A stretch of 64,000 nt of DNA from assembly GCA_010093685.1 (NCBI GenBank), contig MU006218.1:1089766-1153765 (forward strand). The letters run 5' to 3'. The notes below the pieces were generated by a model. That model made no database searches. It had not been told where the DNA came from and worked only from the letters and a program-made list of their open reading frames with translations. Position numbers and translations under genes: made by a program. Of the stretch, positions 44,565 through 57,187 are shown in pieces (the stretch's first letter is position 1; every line of letters begins with the position of its first letter). Origin of the DNA: Ophiobolus disseminans (taxonomy: Eukaryota; Ascomycota; Dothideomycetes; Pleosporales; Phaeosphaeriaceae).

Positions 44565-45998
44565 ATGACAGGCCCCATTGGCGCATCCTCAAAGCTCTTT
44601 GAACCATTGACCATTAACAATGGCAAAATCAAGCTTGAACATCGCGTTGTACTTGCGCCGCTAACCAGGAACCGAGGAACACCGTTGAGCGAAGAGAGTA
44701 CAGCAGAAAAGCCTAACAGAGTATGGCTTCCGAACAACCTCATGGTCGAGTACTACACTCAGCGTGCAAGCAAAGGCGGACTTATCATTACTGAAGGTGT
44801 ACCGCCATCGCTCGAGGTAAGTTCTTGTCGCGATTGCTGCCACCTCTTCCTGATCCCTCTGCATCTGGCCCGAAGACGAAGCCAAAGCTGTTTTTGTCGA
44901 GCGCAACTGATTTGCTGAACAGGGTAATGGAATGCCAGGTGTCCCCGGACTTTTCATTGAAGAGCAAAAGACCGGCTGGAAGAAGATCGCGGACGCAATC
45001 CACGCGCGAGGAGGCTATGCATATTTTCAGCTGTGGTAGGCAAACTCCTCCAGGCTTTGCTAACTGTTAGCTAAAACTCTCCAGGCACTCCGGACGAGCG
45101 AATGTTCCTCAAATGACTGGCACACCGATCGTCAGTCCCTCTGGTCTACCCTGGGATAACCCAGAGGAATGTTTCGCTTACCCTCCTCCGCACACTTCTA
45201 AGCAAGTCCGTTACGTCGATAACCCGCCCATTGAATTGACTGTGGATCATATCAAGAAGACCATTCAAGATTACGTGCGGACAGCCAAGTGGGCAATGGA
45301 ATGTGGATTCGACGGCATCGAACTGCATGGAGGAAATGGATATCTTCCGGAGCAATTCCTCGCTTCCAACGTCAACAAGCGAACAGACGCGTACGGCGGT
45401 AGTCCGGAGAAGCGCTGCAAGTTCACTCTCGAGCTCATGGATGAGTTGAGCACGGCAATCGGCGCCGAGAATCTCGGTATCAGGCTGTCGCCCTTCGGTC
45501 TCTTTAATCAGATTCGCTGCGAGCAGCGCATGGAGACATGGACAACGCTTTGTCGCAAGCTGAAGGAAGCCCACCCAGATCTGTCTTACGTCAGTTTCAT
45601 CGAGCCTGTATGTTTCGTTTCCCTTGCGCCATTTTTGATATTGACAGTTGTGCCAGCGCTACGAGCAAGTCCACAGCGAAGCAGAAAAGCAAAAGTTCCT
45701 CGATTCATGGGGTCTCAGTACCATTGACCTCACACCCTTCCGCGCCATTTTCGGCAACACGCCGTTCTTTTCCGCCGGTGGCTTCGACGACACAAACTCG
45801 TGGGGCGTGTTGGAGTCTGGGAAGTATGATGCGTTGTTGTACGGCAGGTACTTCATCAGCAACCCTGACCTGCCAAAGAGGCTGAAAGAAGGTTTGCCAC
45901 TTGCGCCTTATGATCGCAGTCGGTTCTACGGGCCCTTCGAGGATAGTGCGATTTGTTACACGGATTATCCGGTGTGGGAGGAGAAGAGAACACCATAG
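44565..45998 (+). CDS. Old Yellow Enzyme family NAD(P)H:flavin oxidoreductase
   Basis: FMN-dependent ene-reductase that reduces activated C=C bonds. Exons 44565-44816, 44923-45035, 45085-45607 and 45657-45998 give 409 residues, the usual OYE length. FMN site block LAPLTRNRG is near residue 29; the substrate-anchoring pair is in ELHGGNGYLPEQFL (His and Asn retained, and the Tyr proton donor after them); VNKRTDAYGGSPEKR follows as in all OYEs; the phosphate-binding GGFDD and ALLYGRYFISNPDLP lie near the end. All catalytic positions look present. No biosynthetic partner genes flank it, so a detoxification role is more likely than secondary metabolism, but this is inference. The frame extends upstream only to a GTG at 44529, so ATG 44565 is used. 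Confidence 0.9.
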
Positions 45999-47286
45999 AT
46001 TGTCGAAAATGGTACCAGAGTAGTAGTGCTGCTAAGACGTTCCAAGACGGAGCTAATTAAAAAAGCCTTAGTTGACATCATTCTCTTGCTAGCTCCCTTT
46101 GTCACCATGAAGACTCAGTTCGATTACCATGATGGATGTCCATCTATCTTCGTGGAAAAGCAGGTGACACACCACAAAAAGCATCGTCTCGTCACTGCCC
46201 AGGTGCGCATCATTTGCGACAGACCAGCATAAGTGCAAGTTCGCTCCAGCTTCGAGAAGGCGCAATATGGCGCTAGTGCACATCGACAGTGCTTCCATTG
46301 GATGACCCCGCACATGAGCCCCTGCATCATCCCATACGTTTCCATCACTTCCATGATTTGGCTAAATCGACCTGACCCAAACTCTACTCGTTTTCAAATT
46401 CTTGACCCATGCAACAACTACTATCCGCATTGATATGATGCCCGACGTGCAGCATCGCGACAAAGCATCTCTTTTGTCTAGACCAATTAGTATAATCTAC
46501 GGTTGTCAAGGGTTGCAGAATACCGCACATGGTAAGCTGATACAAGAAACCACGATTAGGAGCGACGTATGGTTCTTGTCTCACAATCGGCGTGTGTCCT
46601 TCGTCATTAGTTCGAAGCTGTCAAAAAAAGTGCATCCCGTGCGAATACGAGCCTTCGTCGGCGATATTGCAGCTACCACAAAGCATTCAATATGCTTAAC
46701 AAATCTTCTTGGCTAAAGCGAGAATGCAGGTTTTACCACGGCTGGATGGATCTACCTGGCTAAGGGATTCATATGATTATGCTCGACCTCACTACCCATG
46801 ACTACTCAATTCTCATTTCTTCGAGAAGATCGCTTCTTGTTAGCATTTTGTCATGCTATGGACGGCAATTCGCTTGCCTCTACGGCTCGCTGTAGCAAGT
46901 CATCGGCTCCAGCAAAAACTGGAACACGGTTGAACTTGATCCCTGTTCAAACCCACTGTTTCCCAGAACCACGGCTACCAGGGGTATCGTGATTCAAGCC
47001 CGGCCCTAGTCCGTGACCCTACTTCGAGATACTATGTGATAGTCGGGGTTCGTCGTTGGTGTGATATGCACTATATTCGTGGTGTATGTCGTTGTGTTTG
47101 AAGTGACCATCGCGCAGCAGGCTAAATATACCTATTTGGTACCGTTTTTAAATGCGCCGATCGGCATTGGCGATCCCACTGAAGCAGATGCCAGTTGATA
47201 GCTATCAGTAATCCCATTGTTACTTTCCAGACTTATACCTCAGATAGAACGTGCGATCAACCGCAAAACGAATAACCACAGTGAAA
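45999..47286. other. Gene-free region upstream of C2H2 gene
   Basis: About 1.3 kb. Scanned for exons that would complete the homeodomain-like start of the next gene; I found none. Short ORFs only. Confidence 0.4.
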
Positions 47287-49881
47287 ATGAAGACATGGTT
47301 TCAGCACCAACGGCTGCGTAAGCAGCGCTCAGGTAGGTGCTGATACCGACATTTAGTATCCTCACTAACTAGTTTCTAGAGGCGTCTTTGCCAGTCCAAC
47401 GAGTGCATCTGGCTGATAACGAGAAAGCTGACTCCACCACACGAAGAGTGGCCGAATACAGACACGAGACACGTCCAATGGGCGTTGTGGCGTCCGGGAC
47501 CTCCAGCCGAATGTCTATTGAGCGATACTTGAAGGCCCCTTTATCTGACGAACCCGCCACTGCTCCCGACATCAATGCTGCTCTTCGAAAGCAGCTTCCT
47601 CATAGTCGAATGGACTCCATTTCCAATTTACATCATTCACGCGAAACATCAGCAGATGCGCAGTCTGAAGGTAGACGAACTTTCTTCACATCTGGAAGAT
47701 CTGGAAGCGTACCGGATACGATTGACACTCAGTACACGCAAGACTCAAAATCTTTTCGATCTCGAGGCCTAGATCGTCTTACTACACATACCAACAGTCA
47801 ATGGTTGCCGCCAGATGTTACAGGAAGCAGTTCACCTGATAGACCCACTACCAGCGGCGTTCTCGTACCTGCCGAGATGGCAAAGGAATGGACGGAAAGA
47901 GTAGAAAAACTCATGCCAGGGTACTCACCAGAAAAGAACATCGACTACCGAGCTAAGGCAGAAGAAGAGATATTTCTGATACAAGAGAAGGCTAGGGAAC
48001 TGGACCTCATGATGCGGCAGTATAAGGCCGATCAAGATTCACAGAGGCGTAATGCACCTCAACTTACAGATGCATCTGCTCATGCGATAATGGCAGCGAA
48101 CCCAAAAGTGGCCTGGCTGCTTGGTGGAGATGCCATGGATGCCATGAGTATTACAAGGCCACAATCCACAGTGCGTGCCGATGATGATATATCTGAAAGA
48201 CTAAGCACCGCTGAAAGAACGCATGATCAAATACACGGCAAACTACCACAAAGAACCAAGTCGAACAGAACTCTGGACAATGAAGTTCACCAGGTTCGCA
48301 CACCTCTAAGACACGATAACGTTCTCGAGCGAAAATTAAGTAAGCGATCCAAATATTATTGCACTTTCTGTCAAAAGTGTTTCCATAGCCGGATCGAATG
48401 GCTAAGACACGAACGTACGATACATATGCCTGAAGAAATTTGGATATGCTGTCCAAGAATCGGAGAATTCCCCAAGAAATGTCCGTTCTGTGAGAAGAAA
48501 CATCCAAGTCCAGCGCACCTCGCTGATCACAACTATCTATCATGCCAAGAGAAGCCTTTATCGGAACGCACGTTTGGCCGAAAAGACCATTTTTTGCAGC
48601 ATATATCGCAAGTTCACAAGGTAAGCCCGAGCCAGAAGCCGGCTCGTTTGACAGAACTTGAGGATGCCTGGAGGCAACCGTTACCTATTACCACGGGTAA
48701 TAAAGCGCTCCACTGCGGATTTTGCGGGATGCGGTTTAGCAACTATCAAGAGCGTACGATGCACGTCGGCCGTCACTTTGCAGAGGGGATAGATATGATG
48801 TCCTGGTGGACTGGTCGGGTAAGCCACGAGATATCAGAGTCGAGAGCATCCGGACTAAATCCGTAAGGTACCAACTTGCATAGAGTACCATGCGCTGACA
48901 ATAAACAGAAACCTCCCACAACAATGTGCATATTGCGAAAAGACTTTCGAGAACCTCGCAACAGCACAAGAACTCCATCCGACTTGTACTATGTGGTCTT
49001 GTAGTTTCTTGCCAGGCCTCCAGTACGCCATCTATCCCAAAGAAGACCATCAAGAGCGGTGCGTGGTATGCTGTTACTGTAACGACACACTTTCGCAGGG
49101 AACGGAAGGAAAGGTGAACGGCGCAATACTCAAGGAGCACATGCTACAACATAACTTTCGGACATGCAGCCAGAGACTGTACTTCTCGGGACAAAGATTT
49201 CGTCAGCATCTCCTGGATAGCCACAAGACCTCGTATGACAGTACGTTATACGCCGGCTGGACGCTCATGTTGAAGTCGTGCCGAAAGCAAAGGCCATCCG
49301 TCTTTCGCCAGATGGCCGTAAAAACACCAGCTCGAAGGTCAAATACCGATCCCGTGATAACAACGAAGAAGAGGAAGACAAAATCGAACAAGGAATATGT
49401 CCAAGTGGTGCCGACAAACTTCATGGACTTAGAATTAACAGGACTACCACAACGCGATGAACCGAATAGGTTGCGTCGCAAACCGTCGACCATGTCCATT
49501 CCAGAGAAGCAAGCGCCAGAGATCCGCGCTTCAACGCGTTTCTTTGCTCGCTCCGCCACAACGGACTTTGCAGGTGCACGTTCACCTCACGCTGGCGTTC
49601 CAATCCGGTCCTCATCTGGACCAAAGTCAAAGAGGTCCACAACTTCTCTGCCAACGCAGAACGGGGCTACATATCCCACTTTCTACAGAAGACGACTCGA
49701 TGCCTCCACTCGAAACCGGGTGTACCTGCGCCATGATGATGAAGCGCTGTCTAGCAATTCGCAACAGTTATTTAGAAGGATACCGGGCAGCGTCTTGGGC
49801 GGATTGATACTCCACAGCTCGTTGGTGGTAGCTGTGCCGGCGCGCTTGACAAACTCCGTCGATATCTATACGCTGCACTAG
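47287..49881 (+). CDS. Large multi-C2H2 protein with homeodomain-helix-like start
   Basis: Exons 47287-47332, 47380-48862 and 48909-49881 (introns 47 and 46 bp) give 833 residues. The N-terminus MKTWFQHQRLRKQRS resembles recognition helix 3 of a homeodomain (WFQxxR), but helices 1 and 2 are absent and an in-frame stop lies upstream. A disordered part follows, then a conserved helical block (EWTERVEKLMPGYSP, AEEEIFLIQEKARELDLMMR). Zinc-finger-like units: YCTFCQKCFHSRIEWLRHER, CPFCEKKHPSPAHLADH, HCGFCGMRFSNYQERTMH, and in exon 3 CAYCEKTFENL and CCYCNDTL with later His pairs. The C-terminus is basic and Ser/Thr-rich. It looks like the fungal 'homeobox and C2H2' regulators with the homeobox cut off; this comparison is from memory. 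Confidence 0.75.
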
Positions 49882-50014
49882 TTCGACCTAGGTCGCATGT
49901 GAGAAGTTTGACAGATACAGTGTATAGTCGGTTGCGGGTCAAAGCTTTACGTTGTCTTACAGCATTTTGAATATTCCTTACAACTCTGTTCTGGTGTTGT
50001 TTCCACATCAAATC

Positions 50015-52146
50015 CTATCTTCTTGGTCCTTGAAGGATCGTATCAGCTCTTACAACGCGCGCTGGGCTTCTGCTCTTCAGCACAGATTCGGTTGACTTTG
50101 TTGCTATTACCGACTGCGCCACCTGGGAATCGCCAGCTGTTTGCTTCTCTTCGTCTTTGCTGGCTCTCTTCTTGGGCTTCCATCGACTATATCGAACGTA
50201 CTCCACAAGATCTGTGAACGTGGTATGCAGGGTCCGAGATTGATGCCGTGCATTTGGCGCAGCCATGGCGTCTTCGTGGTGCTTTCGAATCCAGAAAAAC
50301 CAGATAGAGAACACCAACAAAGTCAGGGGCGCGGTGACGGCCCAGTAGATCCAAAAGCGGTACGAGATTACGGTTGCGCCCCTAGGAGCTTGCCAGTCGA
50401 ACATGTCCATGGAAAAGAAGGAAGAAACGAATGTAGCTGGTAGGAACGCAATGCTCATGACTGCTATAGTGCGCATAGCGAAGCTGTCTTCTTTTGTAGT
50501 ATTGGCGATGTTTGTTTGGATTCTGGCCATGGAGAGGTTGTCCTTGTTATCGCGCTGAGCAACGAGGTTGTAGACGATCTCAAGCTGGCTTTGAGCGATC
50601 TTCTGATTACACGCGATTTCGAGAAGCAATGCACGCTGCTCTGTCTTGAGATGCAGGAGTCGCTCTTCAAGTCTTTGCGTGCCACTCCAGTACCCATGCG
50701 TTGGACTATAGTTTCCGTCTAACCCCATATGAATCATGCAAGCGCCAAGCTCCTCCACAAATACCGCGTTGGCAAGAATCCTCATCTCGTGGAACGCTAA
50801 TCGGGAGATGATCAGATTCAGGCTCTGGGTCATTTCCGCGAACTCCTTTTCCTGCCCCTTGGCAAGGCTGTTTGGGCTATCAGGCGAATTACTGGGTGTA
50901 TAGCCATGGAAGTTCGTCCTCTTTTCCACCTTGTACAGATTCGAAGCGTGGAGCTTGACACCGTTCGAGTCGCTCTCGACCAGCATTTCACATAGAATGA
51001 TTGGTATGTTAATCGGATGTCCTGATTCGACTCTTGCGTCACCAATATGCATCGCCAGTTGAGACATCTCATGACTCTTCATGCCGTGAATGATGCCCCT
51101 TATGTCTCCATACTTCGGACTCCAAGACAAAGCGAGGCTCCAGTTCTGCGCTATGGACATTGGCGTTCGAAGCACGATGCTTACTCGCGGGGTCTTTTCT
51201 GTGGCTTTGTAATACACAAATTTTGGTGTGCCCGTGAATAGCGCCTGGAAAAGTCCAGGGGATAATTGCAGTTTCTCCATGATCTCGACGAAAGTATCTC
51301 GGCTAAATGGGATGGTGTTGGCTTTGACCGACGTCGCATCGCAAAGAATCACCGCAATATTGTTACCGTCCAGTGTCGTGGTCGGCTCTGATAGCAGGAT
51401 ACCATGCGGGTTGGCATCTTGTAGGAACCCGTCGGCGAGGGCCTCGATGGGAGGCACGGCGGAAATATCGTGTAGCACTTGTCCGTTAAATCGGATGCAA
51501 TATGATGGCTGGTGCTCAAACGCAAGCTTATCAAAGTAACGTGTATGCATGTTGCCTACACTTTGGAGGTAGTCGTTCACTACCTGGTCTTCAGCGGGCT
51601 GTGACAACCTGAGTCGATCGAGTTTTCCAGCGTCGACAGTTTGTAGAGTTTCGCGGTCGCGGCGCCACCTATACATGTTGAGTAGTGTCACGCAATACGG
51701 ACCAAGCTGACTTACTGCTCAGTTTGATGCTGAAAACTTCTCACCTGAAGGTCCAACATCAATGATGACTTGATTGATTCCAACTGCTGCATGTACTCCT
51801 CCACCCTGGACTTGGGTATGCGTTTGAAAGGGTTGCCAGTTTTTTTATTGTCGCCCGAAAAGTCTGAAGCGATGTCTTGCAAGATGTCCATAGCCCTGGT
51901 GAGCAATTGCTGCATTGTTTCGCTAGATCGAGCTGTCGCCACCGTATCATCTTCGCGCATGATAACCGATACCAGTTCATCCAACGTATAACCAATTAGT
52001 TCAAGGTCAGTCGCGAGGCCTCTGATACCCGGGGGTGGTGTCTTCACAGTTTCCAAGCGAGTCCAAAGGTCTTTTGTCAGACGCCTTGCCAGATCTGCCA
52101 CCTGGATGACATTGGCTGCAATGCCAATGGCACCGAGACTATCCAT
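50015..52146 (-). CDS. STAND-type N-terminal domain fused to CorA-like membrane module
   Basis: Exons 52146-51716 and 51668-50015 (47-bp intron, phase 2) give 694 residues. Residues 1-120 (MDSLGAIGIAANVIQVADLA, IRGLATDLELIGYTLDELV) match the helical N-terminal domain that fungi place in front of NACHT/STAND receptors (PigL_N/HeLo-like group). No NACHT follows. Instead a long middle part leads to a CorA-like C-terminus: two membrane segments, AFLPATFVSSFFS and FWIYWAVTAPLTLLVFSIW, separated by MDMFDWQAPRG. The canonical CorA GMN is replaced by SMD, as in many fungal CorA-like proteins, so Mg2+ transport is uncertain. The C-terminal 90 residues are basic. The frame is continuous after splicing and leaves HQTEQWRRDRE at the join, so the fusion is real unless the intron call is wrong. 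Confidence 0.8.
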
Positions 52147-54740
52147 AGTTCTACTTGAATTATTACAGAGAAGTATTGAAAATGCGTGTCGTCGTCTCCT
52201 ATCCTTTGAAGTAATAAGATGGGCGAAAGGTAAAGTCTCGATGTGAATTATCGAGGCAGCAATGTAGAACGCGAGGCTGAACTCTGGAGTGTCGACGCGT
52301 GAACGGAGAGCTCACGATCGTCGCTGGTAATGAAAGACGGGATTGGTTAGAGGCACAAGTCAATGTTTGTAAGTAGATCAGAGGATTGTCTGTTTTCGAA
52401 GCGTCGTTCCAGAAAACACCTACGCCCCAGCTGTCACTCGGGCTCTGAACCCCTCGTGGCGGGCTTCGCTTGTGCGCCAATTGAAACACAGCACCTAGTC
52501 AGCTGCACTTCGACAACATCAAGCAGCTGGTCCCACGCTCACATAACAACGGACAAAAAGTTTCGAGCTGCGTTGAAGATGCGCACTATAGCAGATCAGG
52601 GTATTTGCTGTAAATCTATTGTGACCTTGGAGTGCTGGCGCCGGCTGGGTAGGCATCCGTTAAACTAACAGTGATTTACTATATGTTCCTTTGATATTCG
52701 ATTCTTCCAAGGTTTGCGGTAAATCAGCTGTTGTTCAAGCCGAGTGAGAAACGAAAAAAATGGAAGTTCGCACCTGGTGCAAGTGGGAGTCGGCCGGGGA
52801 AAGTCGGCCCGAGACCACCTCCAGCGTCATTGCGCCAAGCTTAGTAGGTACTTAGGTAGGTAGTTTATCACATGCAGATCTGAGCGATAAATTTCGTAAG
52901 AACAACTGCTATAGCTTGATTCAACAGACGTCTTAGAGGCTGCGCTACAAAAGGTAGCCCTGTGTTACAAGGCGGAGGAGCTTCCAGCGCTACGACACGA
53001 AGCAGGATGTGGAGGATTGCGAGATGCCAACTGCGACAATAACAATTCATCTCAACAGTTACGTGTAACATTGACGCACGATGCAATGTTTTTCTTGGGA
53101 AGTATAGTTCTTGGGAGTTTTTACCATCGCACAGTATTTCAACGTTTCAATATTGACCAAATCGACCACTGAGTATCGCGTGCGCTACTGACAATTGTCC
53201 CTAAGACTCCGAGATCCTGCGATCGTCCTGCAGCATCGACAACCCAAAGTTGAGGTCGTCGGCAATTGTTAATGCTGGGACGCTAGTCTTATGAGTTACG
53301 TACAAATGCATGACATCAACAGGATATAGATCTCGCGAGGTTTGGCGTTGTCTAAAGGGCCGCGGACTATTTTCGCCGCGCTGAATCGCGTTACACAGAT
53401 GTAGGAGGCTGGGATGACAGACAACTAACCTCGCGCCTGGGATTGGCGGAGGTTATCGCATCCAGAGGCCGGTTCTCGGAGCGGGAGGCGTTTCTGCCTG
53501 AAGTGCGAGCGGTGAGGTCGCGGCAAGGGGCACCTGGGCAGAGCGGAGCGGAGATCGCAATCGACGGGAGGGTCTGCCGGTAGTGGAAGATGGTACACGT
53601 GTGGAGGCCTCGTGTAGTCTGGGTCGAGATGCACTCTTACGAGCATTTCCAGCGCATCTTCGAACCGACATCACCATGAAGCGCTGTTTCCACTGGGTCA
53701 TGTTGGCAAGCTGCAGCAGAATCAGGCCAGGTTGCACGACTGTCTGGCAGTGTCCTTCCGCAACGCTCCGCCGGACAGATTGGCGGCAGATAATGATGCA
53801 TCAGGTCGTGGCGTTGTGCGCTTCCCGTAGTGACGTGCGTCTGCCAATGCTCGATGTGGAAAACAGTACCTAAGAGTAACTGCTGCTTGGCTGGATGTTC
53901 AGACGCTGTCGTCGCAGCGATAGCAGGCTGGAGATGATCCAGAGATACTAGGTAGAGTTGGCATAATACTTTTACGCGGCGCAACGGTCGGTGGGGGATG
54001 GGCAGCTGCCATTGGCTGCGTAGTCTCCTTATCACTTGGTGGTCGGAAGGCTTGCTGTGTGAAGGACGGCAGTCTAAACCCCAACGAGTGCTCCCAGATA
54101 TTCATCACGTAACGGGCACAGCACGCACGGACCCCGTTTCCAGACATGCATTGCTCAACTCTCAAAAGACTCCCACAACGCTCTCCCAAGCAAACCTCGC
54201 CTTTCGACGATTCGCACCCCGAATATGTGCCCGCGCTCACCCCGCATCGGGTCTTAGCTCTCCACTCCGGATTCACAGGCATTACCGCCATTTCCGCCCG
54301 CCAGCCTGCCTCGACGCCATTCCGCAACCTTCAATGACGGCGCGAACCATCAACCACCTTATTCTCCTCGCGGCCGTAACAGGCAATCTGGGCCATCCGT
54401 CTTGACACCCGACATCCACTGGACCCTCCAGCCAGGCTTGCTTTTTCCGCTCCGCCTTACACAATATATTCCCGTGGACATAGTGCCGTACCCACGCGAT
54501 AAGCCCTGGTCGACTCCCGCAGCCAGAGGCATATCTCCTGCAGCACAGCGTCGTGTGACTGGTGCAGCACAGCAATCTTGCCTTGCTGCCACCTCTTCCG
54601 GAACCTGTGTCCCGGAGACTAGCCAACGGCCCGTCGTCTATCAGCAGTAGACCCGGCCATTAGCTGCAACTAGGCCTGCCCGACCCTCTCACGATACCCG
54701 CCCTTATCTCTCGAGCGCACCGTCAGCGCCCGACACAGAT
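52147..54740. other. Gene-free region upstream of TamA-like gene
   Basis: About 2.6 kb. Short ORFs on both strands without family resemblance. The last kilobase is C-rich and likely a long leader or promoter for the TamA-like factor. An AGGTACTTAGGTAGGTAG string occurs near 52,845-52,863. Confidence 0.45.
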
Positions 54741-57187
54741 ATGACGACTGCCGTGGCTATACAGCCTGCCATGCCACGCCCAATGCCAGTGCCCATCGCC
54801 GCCGCCCGCCCTCGCAAACAACAGAAGTCGTCGCCGGGCAAGGAGCACTTGGTCGTCGGCAAGCCCACCTCGACCAACGGCACCGTCTCCAACCTACGGT
54901 CGCGTCGGGAGCGCCCGTGTGACGCCTGCAGGAGGAGGAAGAGCCGCTGTGTAATCAACGAGGGTGCTGCGTTGTGCGTGCTGTGCGAGTTCCACAAGCA
55001 GGAGTGCACCTTCGTGCAGAGCCCACTGCCCCGCAAGAGGAAGGTCGTCGACGGCGACAAGAAGGACTCGCCCAACAACACCAAGAAGAGGTATGTTTAT
55101 TTAGCCTCTGCTACTACTGTACGTCACCTCGTATCCCCGGATCTCGCTTGGAGACGTCGGTCGGTATCTGCTATACCGCTTCGGTACCACCAAATGCCGT
55201 CACGTGCGCACGTGTGACCGCTCCACCTTCCTCATTCGCCGCGACCAACGTGTCCAGTCGCTCCTGCCTCCCACCAGGACATCTGCAAACAACACCGTCG
55301 CGTGATGCACCATGCAGCCTCGCTATCAACGCTAACATCGCGTGCAGATCGGTTGACGCAGAGCCTCCACCACTAGCGCTCTCCACTCCCACCATCACCG
55401 CTACTGCGCCAAGCCCCCCACCGCCCCAGCTCCCATTGGCCAGCATCCACCTCCCGCAGTTGGGTGAGACATTGGGTCTGCAACGACGCCAACACAGCAG
55501 ATACATTGGCCTGAGTTCTCCCTTTGACTCTCTGCTCATCGGGTTGTCACAATTTGACACTCGCAACGAGTCGACGTTTGACCTTGGCACACTTCGACGG
55601 GTTAATGACCATGAATGCTTCATAATGCTGCCTGACGAAAACACTCAAGACTATGCCGGCGAGGCCGACGCGCTGAGCCAGGTCGAGCAGCTCATTCATC
55701 CCCATGGTCCTGCTCTCCTAGACTTGTACTTCCAAGTTGTCCACCCTAACTTTCCCATCATCCAAAAACATCTTTTTGTAGAACGATATCGCAATGGCGA
55801 TCGGACTTTCTCGCCCGCCCTCCTGGCGGGCATGTATATCCTAGCGCTGAACTGGTGGTCATTTAGTCCAAACCTGGCCAAGTACTCAAAGCCAAATTCG
55901 ACGCGGTTGGAGGCGATTGCAATGAAGTCGTTGACAGTTGCGATGGAGCGACCGAAGTTGTCCACTGTTCAAGCTGGTCTACTTCTTTTACAGCGTCCAG
56001 AAGCAGACTCGTGGAGTCTGACCACTCAATTAGTCGCCATTGGCCAGGAACTCGGCCTCCACCTTGACTGCACGTCGTGGTCCGTTCCTCTTTGGGAGCG
56101 CGGGCTGAGGAAGCGCATCGCTTGGGCGCTGTACATGCAAGACAAATGGAGCTCTTTGATCCATGGACGTCCTTCGCATATCTTCAACGCAAACTGGGCA
56201 GTGAAGCCAATCGCCGAGGAAGACTTCAATGAAGAAGGTGACGGGTATGAGACACGACAAGATGACACAGAAGACGAACAAGAAGAGAACCACCGTGGTC
56301 GAATACTGTTTGCACAAATGATCAGCCTCACACAGATCATGGCGGAAGTCATGGACACTTTCTACACCCAAGTGGCGATCCATGACTTCGCAAGCGCTGG
56401 CCGAAAATCGACTGAACTCATCCTTGCGCGTGCGAAGCCAGTCCAAATCAAGCTTCGGCAGTGGCACGAGAAGCTACCGGCTGAAGTCAAGATGCATGCG
56501 CCACTGAGCAAGAACAAGCTCAACTCCGTCGGCTATCTCCACTTGGCGTACTTTGCAACGGAGATCACTCTGCACCGCCGTATCGTCCAATCTCTTGACT
56601 CGACCAATCCTGACACTTACGGTCTCTTTATGTGTCGCAACGCAGCGAAGACGCGCCTCATCTCTGCCATGGACTTCGTCAATCGCCTCAAACCTGAGCA
56701 CCTGCAAGCCTTCTGGTACTTTGCTTCCAAGGTTAACTTCACTCTCATCGGAACGTTTGGTTCGCTCCTCTGGGCCACTGCGCCTGCAAAAGAGGAAGCC
56801 GAATTCTACAAGCTCCGCCTGCGCGAGTATCGATGGACCCTTTCCGTCTCTGCTAAGCGCGCGGACTTCCTGGAGTACGCTGTTTCGATGCTCGACGCGA
56901 GTCGCGCCATGTTGAACAATCTTGCGGAAAAGCCTAGTCTGGCAGAGCAGATTAGCAATGCGGGCGTACCACCTGCTGCACCGCCGCGCATGTACCCGTC
57001 AAGTATGGGTCCGCCGCAGTACCCAAGTGGCAGATACTCTCCTGAAGACATCAACATGGAGGATGGCGATGACCTAGGAAGAAGAACATCTGGCGATAGC
57101 TTTCAAGGCTTCAACGACGGGTCGCAATTTGGAAGCCAGCCGAGCAGCAGACCGCAAACTGCTGGTAACTCGCCACGGTCGCAATGA
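54741..57187 (+). CDS. tamA: TamA/Dal81-like Zn2Cys6 transcription factor
   Basis: Binuclear zinc-cluster regulator of the TamA/DAL81 family, co-activator of nitrogen-source utilisation genes (amino acids, urea, GABA) that works with pathway-specific factors. Exons 54741-55090 and 55348-57187 give 729 residues. The zinc cluster has Cys60, 63, 70, 79, 82, 89 (CX2CX6CX8CX2CX6C) with CDACRRRKSRC, followed by FVQSPLPRKRK, the family mark. The fungal TF middle-homology domain spans about 220-560 (LDLYFQVVHPNFPIIQKHLF, ALNWWSF, WSLTTQLVAIGQELGLHLD, RIAWALYMQDKW). An acidic loop (DDTEDEQEEN) and Ser/Pro-rich tail follow. The 257-bp intron is by far the longest here and may be two introns around a small exon or subject to alternative splicing; joining 55090 to 55348 gives KKR-SVDAEPP in frame. 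Confidence 0.82.

Noticed and set aside
39630..49881. Secondary-metabolite cluster around the OYE
   Set aside because: No polyketide synthase, NRPS, terpene cyclase, P450 or transporter is present.
54974..55347. Alternative N-terminus of the TamA-like protein in the downstream frame
   Set aside because: It lacks an ATG-led conserved start and would lose the zinc cluster; splicing 55090 to 55348 explains both frames.
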